Below, in pieces: positions 1 to 9,298 of a stretch of 64,000 nucleotides of DNA (positions are counted from its first letter, which is position 1; each line of letters begins with the position of its first letter). Under the pieces are notes generated by a model. The model did no database searches. It was not told where the DNA came from and was given only the letters and a program-made list of their open reading frames with translations. The stretch comes from Paenibacillus caseinilyticus (GTDB taxonomy: Bacteria; Bacillota; Bacilli; Paenibacillales; NBRC-103111), in assembly GCF_027533645.1 (NCBI RefSeq), contig NZ_JAQAGY010000008.1, forward strand, positions 1 to 64,000. Direction: 5' to 3'. A program made the position numbers and the translations under genes.

Positions 1-25
1 TCGGGCAAACCCGTTTTGAGCCATT

Positions 26-71
26 AAAAAAGACATCTGCTCCCTAAAAAATGGAGGCAGATGTCTTTTTT
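26..71. terminator. Intrinsic terminator downstream of rex
   Basis: Inverted repeat with arms AAAAAAGACATCTGC and GCAGATGTCTTTTTT around a short loop. It has A-tracts on the left and T-tracts on the right, so it can work in both directions. It lies about 100 nt past the rex stop and probably ends the dinG-rex transcript. Confidence 0.85.
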
Positions 72-168
72 GTAACTTCTATGAGACTCCCGATGAAAAA
101 GCGTTAGTTCTTCAGTGGCCTCGCATCGCGCTCCGGGCTTTTTTCTTGTTGGTCCATGTAAAGGAATA

Positions 169-789
169 TTAGTCCAGATAATAAGCCAAGCTCTGCAGCT
201 CCGTGGTGAAATCCGCATGGTGTATGCGTATGTCCGAAGGCACCTTGATGATGAGCGGAGCGAAATTCAAGATGGCTTCCACACCTGCATCCACAAACCG
301 GTCGGCAACCTGCTGCGCCTCGGCCGCGGGCACGGTAATGATGCCTATGCGGACTTTCGCTTCCCGAATCACATCGTTCAGTTCCGCCATCGATTTTACT
401 TTGAGATGATTGATCGACTCGCCGATCTTGGTCTCCTGAGCATCGAATACCGCCACAATCTTCATGTTGTCCCTAAGGTAGGCGTTATAGTTGCACAAGG
501 CGCGTCCCAGATTTCCTGCTCCTACCAAGGCGACAGGGATTACTTTGTCGATCTTCAGGATCTGGCGGATTTTCTCGATAAGGTAATCCACATCATACCC
601 AATGCCCTTTTTGCCGAATTCCCCAAAATAAGCCAGGTCTTTGCGGATCTGGGCCGGATTCAAATCCAGCTTCACCCCGAGATCCTGGGAAGAGACGGTC
701 TGGACATTCTTCTTGCTGAGTTCGTTCAGAAATCTAAGGTAGACAGGCAGCCTCCGGACGACCGCTTCCGATATTTTCATCGTCTTCAT
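169..789 (-). CDS. rex: Redox-sensing transcriptional repressor Rex
   Basis: 206 aa, normal Rex length. Rex senses the cytoplasmic NADH/NAD+ ratio and represses fermentative and respiratory genes when NADH is low. The N-terminal winged helix (about residues 5-80) contains SEAVVRRLPVYLR and the conserved RKDLAYFGEFGKKGIGY stretch. A Rossmann domain follows with ALVGAGNLGRAL (about residues 88-99) for dinucleotide binding, and the C-terminal helix used for domain swapping is present. The start ATG overlaps the dinG stop (ATGA), so the two are probably cotranscribed and translationally coupled. Family assignment is by recognition of these motifs; regulated targets are not shown by this sequence. 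Confidence 0.95.
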   Translation of the reverse strand: MKTMKISEAVVRRLPVYLRFLNELSKKNVQTVSSQDLGVKLDLNPAQIRKDLAYFGEFGKKGIGYDVDYLIEKIRQILKIDKVIPVALVGAGNLGRALCNYNAYLRDNMKIVAVFDAQETKIGESINHLKVKSMAELNDVIREAKVRIGIITVPAAEAQQVADRFVDAGVEAILNFAPLIIKVPSDIRIHHADFTTELQSLAYYLD

Positions 790-3641
790 GCTTCGTTCTC
801 ACCCATCCACTGCTTTATTCTAGGCACAAGCTGGCCCGCGTTCATGTGCTCGATCTTGGGACCCGGGAGTGAATACAGAAAATACTTCCCATACTGGGTA
901 TCGATCACGCGTGTATCATAGATGATGACGATTCCCTTATCCGCTGCTGTTCTGACCAGACGCCCGAAGCCTTGTTTGAACCGGATCACGGCTTGGGGAA
1001 CCGATAGCTTCATGAACGGATTCATGCCGCGCTGCTTCAGCTTCTCCGTCTTCGCTTCCACCAATGGATGGTTGGGCGGTTGGAAAGGCAGCCGGACAAT
1101 CGCCAGACACGTCAGTGCACTTCCTGGAATATCGACGCCCTCCCAGAATGAACTGGTTCCGAGCAGAACACAGGCCGGGCTCTTCTGGAACATTCTTGTC
1201 AGCTTGCTCCGGTTGCTGCTGTCCACTCCCTGCCCAAGTACCGTTATGCCGAAGGTAGCCAGGCTGTCCTTCAGACCGGCGTGGGCGAGCTTCAACATAC
1301 GGTTCGAAGTAAAAAGAACGAGCATTCGTCCACGCGTCTGAAGAGCCACTTCGGCAAGGGAAGGAATGAGCCTGTCCAGGAAATCCTTCTCGCCTGCAGC
1401 CCCTTTCAAGGTAGGAAAGTCTCTTGGAATGACGACGAGTGCTTGTTCCCGGTAGTTGAACGGAGATGGCAGCTGCACCGTTCGCAGGTGGCCTTCGTTC
1501 TCATCCTTTTTCAGCCCTAACTGCTCGCAGGTATAATCGAACGACTTGCCTACCGACAAGGTCGCGGAAGTCAGGATCACACTGTCTTTGACGCCGAAGA
1601 ACTGCTGCTGGAGCATCGAACTCACGTCGATCGGTACGGAAGAGAGCTGTATGGAGCGGTTTTTGTTGAAAAGCCCCGCTTCTATCCAGTACACATAATT
1701 CTCGTCCGGCATCGTCATGAAGAAATGAAGCGCATCTCTTTGCCGGTTCAGCTCCTTGATGGAACCGCTAAGGTCGGTCAGCACACCCTGGACATCGTAG
1801 TCGTCCTGTACCTCTTTCAGATCCGTAACGAGCCGTTCGGCCTTCTTCAGCGTTTCATTGAAGTGAAGCATCATGTTCTCTTCAAGCAGCTCCAGCTTGT
1901 CCCAACTTGCCGGCAGGCTCTCCTTCCGGAGACGGTATACAAGAGAGCCTCCCTCCTGCTGCTGGGATGGATCGCTCCGTGAAGCAAGAAGCTGGTACAG
2001 GAGCTCGGATAAGCCCTCCCATTCTTCCCGGAGTTCAAGCAGCTTCTCCACCGCCTGATCGATCAAGACGCACCAAGCCTGGGCTTTCTCGTCCTCATGA
2101 CGCTGCAGACGGAACCGAAGGGCCGACAACTGGCCGGTCCGGCTGTCCTTGTACAGCCAGGAGATTGCATTCGATAATCCGTGGTAATGAAGTTCGATAC
2201 CCAAGTGCTTGCCTGCCACATCTTCAAAATGATGCGCTTCGTCAATCACCAGGTGCTTATAGGAAGGAAGCAGACGGTTCTCGGCCTTCGTATCCGTGAA
2301 CAACAGAGAGTGGTTCGTTATAATGACATCTGCTCCATTGGCATGGTGACGTGCCCGGTGGTAGAAGCAGCGCTTGAACCAGGGGCAGGCCCGGTTCAGG
2401 CACGATTCGGTATCGCTGGCGACCGAGTGCCAGAACGACCGTCCACGTCCTGCGAGATGGAGTTCCTCTTCATCCCCGTTCTTCGTTTCACCGAGCCACA
2501 CGAGCATTTGGGAGGCCGTGACCCGGTCCTCCTTCCCCTGCTCGAAATCCAGCAGATTCATCTTCTGCTCGAATTTGCGCAGGCACAGGTAATGGCTGCG
2601 GCCTTTGAGGACAGCCGCTTCAAACCCGACAGGGAACAGCTCATGGAGGAGCGGGATATCCCGCTCACGGAGCTGTTCCTGCAGATTGATCGTGTGGGTG
2701 GACACGATCACCTTCTCTTCGTGTTTGATTCCATAGTATAGAGAGGGAATCAAGTAGCCGAGCGATTTGCCTGTTCCCGTGCCGGCTTCAATGATAAGGT
2801 GCCTGCTCTTCTCGAAAGCTTCTTCGACCTCATGAATCATCTGCACTTGGGCTTCGCGTTCTTCGTAGGCTGAGAATTTTTGTTGCAGCGTATCCCTCAG
2901 ACCGTCATAGAATGCGCCGAAGTCATCCGGCAGGAGGGCAGCATCCTGCGGCTCCCGCACCGGCTCCTCATCTCCCCACTCTTCCACATTCAGAGCGAAC
3001 TGTCTGAAATACCGGTCCGCCTCCGGATCCAAGGGCGAATGCAGTTCTTTATACTGCAGCATCTCTTGTACGAACCAGCCAAAATCGCTTGCGGACTCGG
3101 CAAACACCATCTCCATCCGCTGCAGCGTGAGCAGCGGCATCTCTTGAAACCGCTCTATACAGCGAATCCAAATCGCTGCCGTGACTTCGGCATCGCTGTC
3201 GGCTTGATGAGGCCGTTCGTGGACAATGCCGAGTGCGCTGCAGGCCATCGATAATTGAAGCGAGCCGAGGCCAGGGAAGAGAACACGGAGACCGTCCATG
3301 GTATCAAGCACACGGCCGTCAAACGGGAAATACCCGGTTTCATCCAACGCCCGCTGCAAAAAAGCGAGATCGAAGCCGATGTTATGTCCGACAAGAACGG
3401 ACTCCTCCAGAAGGGGTACCACTTCGGCCATGACGGCATCCAGTGAGGGGGCATCCTGCACCATCTCGTCGGTAATCCCCGTAAGCGTTGTAATGACAAC
3501 AGGTATACTCATACCCGGGTTTACGAGAGAAGTATACCTGGCCGTAATTTCTTGGTCATTTATAATAAAGAGCCCGACTTGGATTATTCGATCCGCAGTC
3601 GTGCTCCCGGTCGTTTCAAAATCCAGAACCGCAAATTTCAT
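786..3641 (-). CDS. dinG: DinG-type ATP-dependent helicase with DnaQ-like exonuclease domain
   Basis: 951 aa. The N-terminal third is a DEDD 3'-5' exonuclease-like domain: DFETTG at residues 7-12 and further acidic motifs such as GHNIGFDLAFL. The rest is an XPD/DinG superfamily 2 helicase with Walker A EAGTGTGKSLGYL, DEAH box IDEAHH and a cysteine cluster (CLNRACPWFKRC) that fits the XPD-type iron-sulfur site. Motifs V and VI (SSFWEGVDIPG, QGFGRLVR) are intact. It matches the Firmicutes DinG organisation, in which the exonuclease domain is active in some members. It is upstream of, and overlaps, rex. Its role is presumed to be DNA repair or resolution of unusual DNA structures. Confidence 0.93.
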   Translation of the reverse strand: MKFAVLDFETTGSTTADRIIQVGLFIINDQEITARYTSLVNPGMSIPVVITTLTGITDEMVQDAPSLDAVMAEVVPLLEESVLVGHNIGFDLAFLQRALDETGYFPFDGRVLDTMDGLRVLFPGLGSLQLSMACSALGIVHERPHQADSDAEVTAAIWIRCIERFQEMPLLTLQRMEMVFAESASDFGWFVQEMLQYKELHSPLDPEADRYFRQFALNVEEWGDEEPVREPQDAALLPDDFGAFYDGLRDTLQQKFSAYEEREAQVQMIHEVEEAFEKSRHLIIEAGTGTGKSLGYLIPSLYYGIKHEEKVIVSTHTINLQEQLRERDIPLLHELFPVGFEAAVLKGRSHYLCLRKFEQKMNLLDFEQGKEDRVTASQMLVWLGETKNGDEEELHLAGRGRSFWHSVASDTESCLNRACPWFKRCFYHRARHHANGADVIITNHSLLFTDTKAENRLLPSYKHLVIDEAHHFEDVAGKHLGIELHYHGLSNAISWLYKDSRTGQLSALRFRLQRHEDEKAQAWCVLIDQAVEKLLELREEWEGLSELLYQLLASRSDPSQQQEGGSLVYRLRKESLPASWDKLELLEENMMLHFNETLKKAERLVTDLKEVQDDYDVQGVLTDLSGSIKELNRQRDALHFFMTMPDENYVYWIEAGLFNKNRSIQLSSVPIDVSSMLQQQFFGVKDSVILTSATLSVGKSFDYTCEQLGLKKDENEGHLRTVQLPSPFNYREQALVVIPRDFPTLKGAAGEKDFLDRLIPSLAEVALQTRGRMLVLFTSNRMLKLAHAGLKDSLATFGITVLGQGVDSSNRSKLTRMFQKSPACVLLGTSSFWEGVDIPGSALTCLAIVRLPFQPPNHPLVEAKTEKLKQRGMNPFMKLSVPQAVIRFKQGFGRLVRTAADKGIVIIYDTRVIDTQYGKYFLYSLPGPKIEHMNAGQLVPRIKQWMGENEA

Positions 3642-3730
3642 AGGTGCTGTGTCAATCCCTTCATTCCCACTCTCCCTTTTAGAATACCAATCTTGCGGGC
3701 AAAAGGGAATAGCAAACTTAGAGGGAACTT

Positions 3731-4372
3731 CTACAGGGGCTCGCGGCTGGGGGCAATGTCAAAGTGCAATCCCCCGCCGCCCTCGCTGCATACGCCAAGT
3801 TCCAGAAGCGGCTGTACGCTGGCCGGGTCGGTCCGGTAAGCCATATTAAAAAATTCACAGGCTTTGTCCATATTCTGCTGCTGCGCCTGAATGCAGCCCA
3901 TCGCATTATAAGAAATGGCTTTGATCTGTTGGTTCTCCGTCAGCTGGGACAAAAACTGAAAGTGGGTGTAGCTCTCGGTCATTTCACCTTTGCGCAAATA
4001 AGACATTGCAAGGTAGATCCGGGCCAAATTAAAATCGGGCTGCAGCCGGATCAATTCCCCGAATTCCGCTATCGCCTCGTCAAACATATGAAGTTTATAA
4101 AAGCCTTGGCCCCGGATGAACAGCTCCGTACGTTTGCCTGCCAGCTCCGGGTCCAGCGGATCTCCTCCGCTTAACGTCATGCCGGCTGTACGCATCCCTT
4201 GGCCCATCGATTCCTCGAACTGCAGCCACTCTTCAATGCAAGCGTCACTCATGGCTTTCAGCGCACGGAGCTTTTCCTGCAGCTCTCTTCGTTTCACGCC
4301 GGTGGAGGACGGGTACTCCGCCATGACTTCGCTCAGCATCTCGTTCATGGAAGCAAAAAGATGTTTGAACAC
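3731..4372 (-). CDS. Tetratricopeptide-repeat protein, function unknown
   Basis: 213 aa from a GTG start chosen because AAGGTGG lies 8 nt upstream; a second GTG 12 nt further up is possible. The N-terminal 90 residues are helical and charged without a motif I recognise. TPR-like helices follow: residues about 85-120 (FIRGQGFYKLHMFDEAIAEF), 120-155 (ARIYLAMSYLRKGEMTESY) and 155-190. There is no signal peptide or membrane segment, so it is probably a cytoplasmic scaffold. It lies between panD and dinG, 89 nt from the dinG start. The glycine-rich tail (SEGGGGLHFD) is unlike the TPR body. No specific partner can be named. Confidence 0.75.
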   Translation of the reverse strand: MFKHLFASMNEMLSEVMAEYPSSTGVKRRELQEKLRALKAMSDACIEEWLQFEESMGQGMRTAGMTLSGGDPLDPELAGKRTELFIRGQGFYKLHMFDEAIAEFGELIRLQPDFNLARIYLAMSYLRKGEMTESYTHFQFLSQLTENQQIKAISYNAMGCIQAQQQNMDKACEFFNMAYRTDPASVQPLLELGVCSEGGGGLHFDIAPSREPL

Positions 4373-4442
4373 GGCTGATCCCACCTTACGCTTCGTCTAC
4401 TGTAATTACATTGTGCGTTTCCCCGTCCCGTTTCATTCAAGC

Positions 4443-4826
4443 CTACAGCACCGTGGAATGAATTTCTTCCTTCAGCACGGAGACCACCCGGTTGTTCTCC
4501 CCCATGATGGCAATTTGCGGCACATGCTTGCGCGCTTCTTCATCGGAGAGCATGACATAAGAAAGAATAATGACCGTATCGCCGGGATGGACAAGACGCG
4601 CCGCCGCGCCGTTCAGACATACGACACCGGAGCCGCGGGGGCCTGGAATGATGTATGTCTCGAACCGGGCCCCATTGTTATTGTTCACGATCTGGACTTT
4701 CTCGTTGGGCAGCATATCGATCAGATCAAGCAGATCGGAATCGATGGTAATGCTCCCCACATAGTTCAAATTAGCTTCGGTCACCGTAGCCCGGTGAATT
4801 TTGGATTTCAGCATCGTGCGAAACAT
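4443..4826 (-). CDS. panD: Aspartate 1-decarboxylase
   Basis: 127 aa, typical length. It makes beta-alanine from L-aspartate for pantothenate. The proenzyme self-cleaves between Gly24 and Ser25 to form the pyruvoyl cofactor; the site is visible in NYVGSITID, and the conserved start [16 protein letters not shown] and the tail region with [12 protein letters not shown] are present. It is the last gene of panB-panC-panD and follows panC by 40 nt. An RBS (GAGGCGGC) precedes the ATG. Confidence 0.96.
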   Translation of the reverse strand: MFRTMLKSKIHRATVTEANLNYVGSITIDSDLLDLIDMLPNEKVQIVNNNNGARFETYIIPGPRGSGVVCLNGAAARLVHPGDTVIILSYVMLSDEEARKHVPQIAIMGENNRVVSVLKEEIHSTVL

Positions 4827-4866
4827 GATGCGCCGCCTCCTCAGATGATTACGAAATTCGTTTCCC

Positions 4867-5733
4867 TTACCGGATCTCCAGGATCCGGTTATCGATCAAG
4901 CGCGTACGGCCGAAGCGTACCGCCAAAGCTATAATGATTCGCTGCCCCGCTTCGAGCGTCTCAAAGGCTTCCAGGGCCGGATAAGTCAATACTTCCGCAT
5001 AGTCGATATCGGCGAGCGGCGCCCGCCCGATCTCTTCCCGTATTCTCTCCATCAGCTTGGCTGCAGAAATAGAGGCGCCCTGCTCCTCGACCTCCTTCTC
5101 CGCCGCTTGAAGCGATGCGGACAGGACCAGCGCCTGCCGGCGTTCCTCGTCGCTTAGGTACACGTTGCGCGAGCTCAGCGCTAATCCATCGGCCTCTCTG
5201 ATGATCGGACACGGGACGATCGTTACGGGGATATTCAGATCGTACACCATCTGTTCGATCACCGCCACCTGCTGGGCGTCTTTCAATCCGAAGTAAGCCC
5301 GGTCCGGCTGAACGATGTTGAACAGCTTGGTCACCACCGTCGACACGCCGTCAAAATGACCCGGGCGGGAAGCACCGCAAAGCCCTTGGGTGACTCCGGA
5401 AACGGATACGATGGTCTTGGTGGCCGCCGGGTACATCTCTTCCACCTGCGGGAAGAAGACCAGATCCACGCCGGAGGCTTCCGCCAGTGCAAGGTCCTTC
5501 TCTTCATTGCGCGGATAACGCTCAAAATCTTCATTCGGACCAAACTGCAGCGGATTGACAAAAATGCTCAGAACGACAAAGTCGCACTCCTTGCGTGCAG
5601 TCTCCAGCAGAGACGCATGCCCCCGGTGCAAAAATCCCATGGTCGGAACAAATCCGACTCGCAGCGCTGGCTGCTGCTCCCTCTTCGTTCGCAGCGTCTG
5701 GCGAAGGTTATCGATATGCTTTACGGTTTCCAT
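4867..5733 (-). CDS. panC: Pantothenate synthetase (pantoate--beta-alanine ligase)
   Basis: 288 aa. It joins pantoate and beta-alanine using ATP through a pantoyl-adenylate. The nucleotidyltransferase HIGH-like motif is [12 protein letters not shown] (about residues 37-48) after [10 protein letters not shown]. Substrate-binding segments include [26 protein letters not shown] and [10 protein letters not shown], all intact. It sits between panB (22 nt away) and panD, so the three final steps from ketoisovalerate and aspartate are in one operon. Confidence 0.97.
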   Translation of the reverse strand: METVKHIDNLRQTLRTKREQQPALRVGFVPTMGFLHRGHASLLETARKECDFVVLSIFVNPLQFGPNEDFERYPRNEEKDLALAEASGVDLVFFPQVEEMYPAATKTIVSVSGVTQGLCGASRPGHFDGVSTVVTKLFNIVQPDRAYFGLKDAQQVAVIEQMVYDLNIPVTIVPCPIIREADGLALSSRNVYLSDEERRQALVLSASLQAAEKEVEEQGASISAAKLMERIREEIGRAPLADIDYAEVLTYPALEAFETLEAGQRIIIALAVRFGRTRLIDNRILEIR

Positions 5734-5754
5734 AGCTACCTGCTCCGTTCGTAT

Positions 5755-6669
5755 TTATTTCACGGGCACTTTCTCCGGTTCGGATTCCGGTTCCGGTTCG
5801 GACGCCCTCTGTGCAGCCCCGCCGCTTCCATACAGCGCAGCAGCCGCTTCGTCGTCCATATGGAAGGCATGCTCGGGTCCTGGGAAGCTGCGGTCCTTCA
5901 CTTCCTCCACGTACTGGCGGATGCTGGAGCGGATGATCTCTCCGATATTCGCATAAGTCTTCACAAACCGCTTCGGATGGGATTCTTCCCCGTATCCGAG
6001 CAGGTCGTGGTAGACCAGCACCTGTCCGTCACAGGCCGCACCCGCGCCGATGCCGATCGTCGGAATATCCAGCTTCTCGGTCACGATAGCCGAGAGTTGG
6101 TCTGTTACCAGCTCCAGGACGATCGAGAAGGCCCCCGCCTCCTGGAGAGCCAAGGCATCGTCGATTAATTTCTGGGCCTGGGAGGACGTCTTGCCCTGCA
6201 CTTTGAAGCCGCCAATCTGATGGATCGACTGCGGCGTCAGTCCGAGATGACCCATGACCGGGATGCCGGCCTGCACGAGTGCGCGAACGGCAGGCGCAAT
6301 CTCGGCGCCGCCTTCGAGCTTGACTCCCTTCGCCAAGCCTTCCTGCATCAGTCTGGCGGCGTTCGCCAGCGTAGCATCCAGGCTCCCATGATAGGTCATG
6401 AACGGCAGGTCCGCTACGACAAAACTGGAGTGGACGGCGCGGGTCACCGCTTTGGTGCTGTAGACCATGTCATCGAGGGTCACGGGAATCGTCGATTCGT
6501 AGCCAAGAACGACGTTGCCGAGCGAATCGCCGACGAGGATGACGTCCACTCCCGCCTGATCCGCCAGCAGAGCGGAAGGATAATCATAAGCGGTGATGAC
6601 GCTGATCGGCGTTCCGTCCATCTTCATCTTCTGCAGCTTGGCTGTTGTTACCGGTTTGCGGTTGGACAT
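5755..6669 (-). CDS. panB: 3-methyl-2-oxobutanoate hydroxymethyltransferase
   Basis: 304 aa from the ATG that follows GGAGGT with 8 nt spacing; an upstream in-frame extension has no RBS and is rejected. The enzyme adds a hydroxymethyl group from methylene-tetrahydrofolate to ketoisovalerate. Recognisable blocks are ITAYDYPSALLADQAGVD, ILVGDSLGNVVLGYEST with the Mg-binding Asp, and GHLGLTPQSIHQ. The C-terminus carries a low-complexity EPEPESEPEK tail beyond the catalytic domain. It is the first gene of panBCD. A run of eight G (plus strand) lies just upstream of the RBS. Confidence 0.96.
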   Translation of the reverse strand: MSNRKPVTTAKLQKMKMDGTPISVITAYDYPSALLADQAGVDVILVGDSLGNVVLGYESTIPVTLDDMVYSTKAVTRAVHSSFVVADLPFMTYHGSLDATLANAARLMQEGLAKGVKLEGGAEIAPAVRALVQAGIPVMGHLGLTPQSIHQIGGFKVQGKTSSQAQKLIDDALALQEAGAFSIVLELVTDQLSAIVTEKLDIPTIGIGAGAACDGQVLVYHDLLGYGEESHPKRFVKTYANIGEIIRSSIRQYVEEVKDRSFPGPEHAFHMDDEAAAALYGSGGAAQRASEPEPESEPEKVPVK

Positions 6670-6760
6670 GGATAAGCACCTCCGGGGGGGGTGACGGCTT
6701 ACGGCGTTCGCCACACGCTGAAACCGGCACCCATCTCATAAAAGTAGTATGGCACAAAGC

Positions 6761-6811
6761 AAAAAAACCTTCCGGCCGGGTATCAAAAAGAAGATACCGA
6801 GGCGAAAGGTT
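6761..6811 (-). terminator. Terminator at the end of the panB leader / birA operon
   Basis: The minus strand forms an arm beginning AACCTTTCGCC, with GGUAUC pairing GAUACC next to the loop, closing at GGAAGGTT and followed by seven T. Twelve or more pairs with few mismatches. It stands about 90 nt before panB, so it must be read through, or bypassed by another promoter, for panB expression from the upstream promoter. Confidence 0.75.
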
Positions 6812-6972
6812 CACATGTTGAACTCATCATATGATCCTTCTGTCTCGGTCCCCGAAGGGCTCAGAGCAGAATCCGACATATTGCTGGGTGCTGCTATGAA
6901 GTTGTGGATGATAGGAATCAGTGAAAGGACAACATGCGTGAAGTGCAGCTCCGTGAAGATACCGCCTCCAAC
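6762..6972 (-). promoter_or_regulatory. Structured leader upstream of panBCD, candidate pan motif
   Basis: Region between a consensus-like promoter and an intrinsic terminator, in front of panB and with no convincing gene. A hairpin at 6839-6870 closes on a UUCG loop, and its 3' side carries two unpaired A residues (GGG-A-CCGAG-A-CAGA). The published pan RNA motif of Firmicutes pantothenate operons is described as stems with two bulged A residues, so the position and shape fit. The assignment is inference, because I cannot score the consensus. Confidence 0.45.
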
Positions 6973-6978
6973 ATCATG

Positions 6979-7007
6979 ATTATACCAAAAATTACGTGCG
7001 ATGTCAT
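6979..7007 (-). promoter_or_regulatory. Sigma-A type promoter ahead of the panB leader
   Basis: ATGACA (7002-7007), a 17-nt spacer and a perfect TATAAT (6979-6984). The -35 box overlaps the birA stop codon. Predicted start of transcription is near 6972. Confidence 0.75.
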
Positions 7008-7975
7008 CTAAATTCGACATCCCCCGAAATCAAACGGCGGATGGTTCCATCCGGAAGACGAAGGAGAAGAGCACCGAACTCGTCGATTCCCTCCCCGTAG
7101 CCTTCTACAAATCCTTGAGGTGTACGACAGCGGATTGTCCGGTGCAGGGATATGGTCAAGGCTTCCCACAGCAGTTTGATGGGCGCGAAGCCTTGTTCCA
7201 TGTAGAGCCGGTACAACTGCTCCCATTCGAACAGGAACCGAGTCAGAAGCCGGGGGCGGTCGATGGGCCGTCCTGCTTCGATCGCCAGGGAGGTCGCGGT
7301 CTCCTGGAGCCCCTCCGGATAATCCTCTGCCGTCAGATTCACGCTTATGCCGACACCCGCAATGATGTGCTGCAGACTAGCATCTTCCGCCCTCGATTCC
7401 AGCAGAATCCCGGAAATCTTGCGGCCGCCGATCAGCAGATCGTTCGGCCATTTGATCCCGGCTTCCAGTCCGGTTTCGGCACGGACCGCGCGGCTTAACG
7501 CCACGGCTACGAGCAGCGTAAGCTGGGGAGTGCAGGAGATCGGTAGTCCCGATGGCTTCAGCACGAGACTCATCCACAGCCCTTTGCCTTTAGGGGAAAT
7601 CCACGGTCTGCCCTGCCGTCCCCGTCCGGCAGTCTGTCTCTCGGCCACTACGAGCGTACCCTCAGGCGCTCCCTCCGCCAATAGAGCCAGCGCCGCCGTC
7701 TGTGTGGAGTCCACTTCCTGATAGTAGTGAATCCTCCTGCCGAACACTTCGGTTTGCAGCAGCCCGGCCAAGGCGGCCGGGTCCAGCTTATCGGGTTTGC
7801 CAATGAGCCGATACCCCCTGCGGGGTACGGCTTCAAAGCGGTACCCCTCTTCACGGAGCTTCTCAATCCGCTTCCATACCGCCGTGCGGGAGATTGACAG
7901 CTTCTCGCTGATCTCTTCGCCGGACACAAATTCTCCTGGGGATGCTTCGAGCAGCTCCACTAAACGCTCAGTCAT
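7004..7975 (-). CDS. birA: Biotin operon repressor / biotin--[acetyl-CoA carboxylase] ligase
   Basis: 323 aa, the bifunctional class. The N-terminal winged helix (residues 1-65) has SGEEISEKLSISRTAVWKRIEKL. The ligase domain has the biotinyl-AMP motif GRGRQGRPW (about residues 116-124) and KWPNDL (about 174-179). The C-terminal SH3-like domain is present. It biotinylates acetyl-CoA carboxylase and, with biotinyl-AMP, represses biotin genes. Its ATG overlaps the cca stop (ATGA at 7972-7975). The last codons overlap the promoter of the panB leader. Confidence 0.96.
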   Translation of the reverse strand: MTERLVELLEASPGEFVSGEEISEKLSISRTAVWKRIEKLREEGYRFEAVPRRGYRLIGKPDKLDPAALAGLLQTEVFGRRIHYYQEVDSTQTAALALLAEGAPEGTLVVAERQTAGRGRQGRPWISPKGKGLWMSLVLKPSGLPISCTPQLTLLVAVALSRAVRAETGLEAGIKWPNDLLIGGRKISGILLESRAEDASLQHIIAGVGISVNLTAEDYPEGLQETATSLAIEAGRPIDRPRLLTRFLFEWEQLYRLYMEQGFAPIKLLWEALTISLHRTIRCRTPQGFVEGYGEGIDEFGALLLRLPDGTIRRLISGDVEFR

Positions 7976-9282
7976 GTGCGTCCCTTCTTCTGTAAAGATT
8001 CGTATATCGGCTTCGCCGCGGAGAGCAGCCGGTTCTTCTCGTTAGGAAGCCAGCCAAGGGCAGCCTCCTCGAGCAGTCGGTTCAGCACCTGGCCGGTCCA
8101 AGGACCCGGCTTCGTCTCCAAATGCTGGACCACCTCTTGTCCGCTGACCTCCAGATCTTTAAGACTTCCCGCAGGCATGGCTTCCAGCCAAGCTTCACCG
8201 CTATGGATCCAGGCGCGAAGGTACGCCGCCGCGTTCGCTCCGCCTTCTCCATCAGCCAAGCCCGGCAGACGCTCGCCATCCAATGTATAGATCCGTCTCA
8301 GCCGGTATAAGGCCTCTCTTCCGGTCCGCAGCGATGCCCGAAGCCAGGCCTCCCTCGCAGCGTTATCCGTGTAATCCGCACATGCCCTCTCGCAAAGCCA
8401 TTGGTGCGCTTCCGCCGTCTTGTATGCCGCCTCTATCTGTGCATTCGAGAACGTCATCCGTTTCATGTCCTCCCGCAGTTCCGAGGAAGACAACCCGAGC
8501 CGGAGGAACAAGAGTACGATCCGCTCATCCGCCGAGGGAAGTTCACGCAGATCCGGCCACGAGCCTCCGGGAACTTCGTCCAGCTTCGCAAGTTCGAGCG
8601 GCGTCTTCGTCTGGCGGAGAGCCCCGCTCTCAGCCAATAAAGAGAGCGCCCGGTTCGGATCGGCGCCGCCGAACATGCGTTCGAGTTCCATCCGGCAGCG
8701 TTCCATCGCAATATGCTGCAGCAGCGGCATAGATCGGAGCAGGGCCTTCCACGTCATGCCTTCCACCTGCAGGCCATACTCGGAAGCAAATCTTAGGCAG
8801 CGCAGCATCCGCAGGGCGTCTTCGCGGAACCGCTCCTCGGCTTCGCCGACGCAGCGCAGACGCCCCTGCTGCAGATCGTCCATGCCTCCGAACGGATCGA
8901 CAAGTACCCCCTCCGAGTCCAATGCCATAGCATTCATCGTAAAGTCGCGCCGCTGCAGGTCTTCCAGCAGCGAGTCGATGTACTCCACCTCCGACGGGCG
9001 GCGGAACGCTTCGTAGCTTCCTTCCCTGCGGAAGGTCGTCACTTCATACGGCTCGCGGCCGGCTAAGACCGTTATCGTCCCGTGCTGCAGACCGGTCGGC
9101 ACGGTACGCTCGAAGAGTGCCTGTACCTGCTCCGGCCTTGCGGAAGTCGCGATATCGTAGTCTTTTACCGGTCTGCCCAGCATCTCGTCACGGACACAGC
9201 CCCCGACAAGGTAAGCCTGGTGCCCCTGCACGCCCAGCCGCTTGATGATGCCCAGTGCCGCTTCTTTGGTCTGTCTGCTCAT
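7972..9282 (-). CDS. cca: CCA tRNA nucleotidyltransferase
   Basis: 436 aa, class II CCA-adding enzyme. The head domain holds LVGGCVRDEMLGRPVKDYDIATSARPEQ with the catalytic DxD, then RRDFTMNAMALD and the RFREDALRMLRCLRFASEYG block. The body and tail are helical. It repairs or completes tRNA 3' ends; the tRNA-Pro in this window encodes its own CCA, so here the role would be repair. It lies between bshA (16 nt upstream) and birA (4-nt overlap), the same order as in B. subtilis. Confidence 0.95.
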   Translation of the reverse strand: MSRQTKEAALGIIKRLGVQGHQAYLVGGCVRDEMLGRPVKDYDIATSARPEQVQALFERTVPTGLQHGTITVLAGREPYEVTTFRREGSYEAFRRPSEVEYIDSLLEDLQRRDFTMNAMALDSEGVLVDPFGGMDDLQQGRLRCVGEAEERFREDALRMLRCLRFASEYGLQVEGMTWKALLRSMPLLQHIAMERCRMELERMFGGADPNRALSLLAESGALRQTKTPLELAKLDEVPGGSWPDLRELPSADERIVLLFLRLGLSSSELREDMKRMTFSNAQIEAAYKTAEAHQWLCERACADYTDNAAREAWLRASLRTGREALYRLRRIYTLDGERLPGLADGEGGANAAAYLRAWIHSGEAWLEAMPAGSLKDLEVSGQEVVQHLETKPGPWTGQVLNRLLEEAALGWLPNEKNRLLSAAKPIYESLQKKGRT

Positions 9283-9298
9283 CTTCCCGCACGCTTCC

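Noticed and set aside
6811-7020. 69-aa open frame on the minus strand between birA and panB
   Set aside because: Its start precedes the promoter inside it, GGGGG touches the ATG with no spacing, and its end runs into the leader terminator. The region is better explained as untranslated leader.
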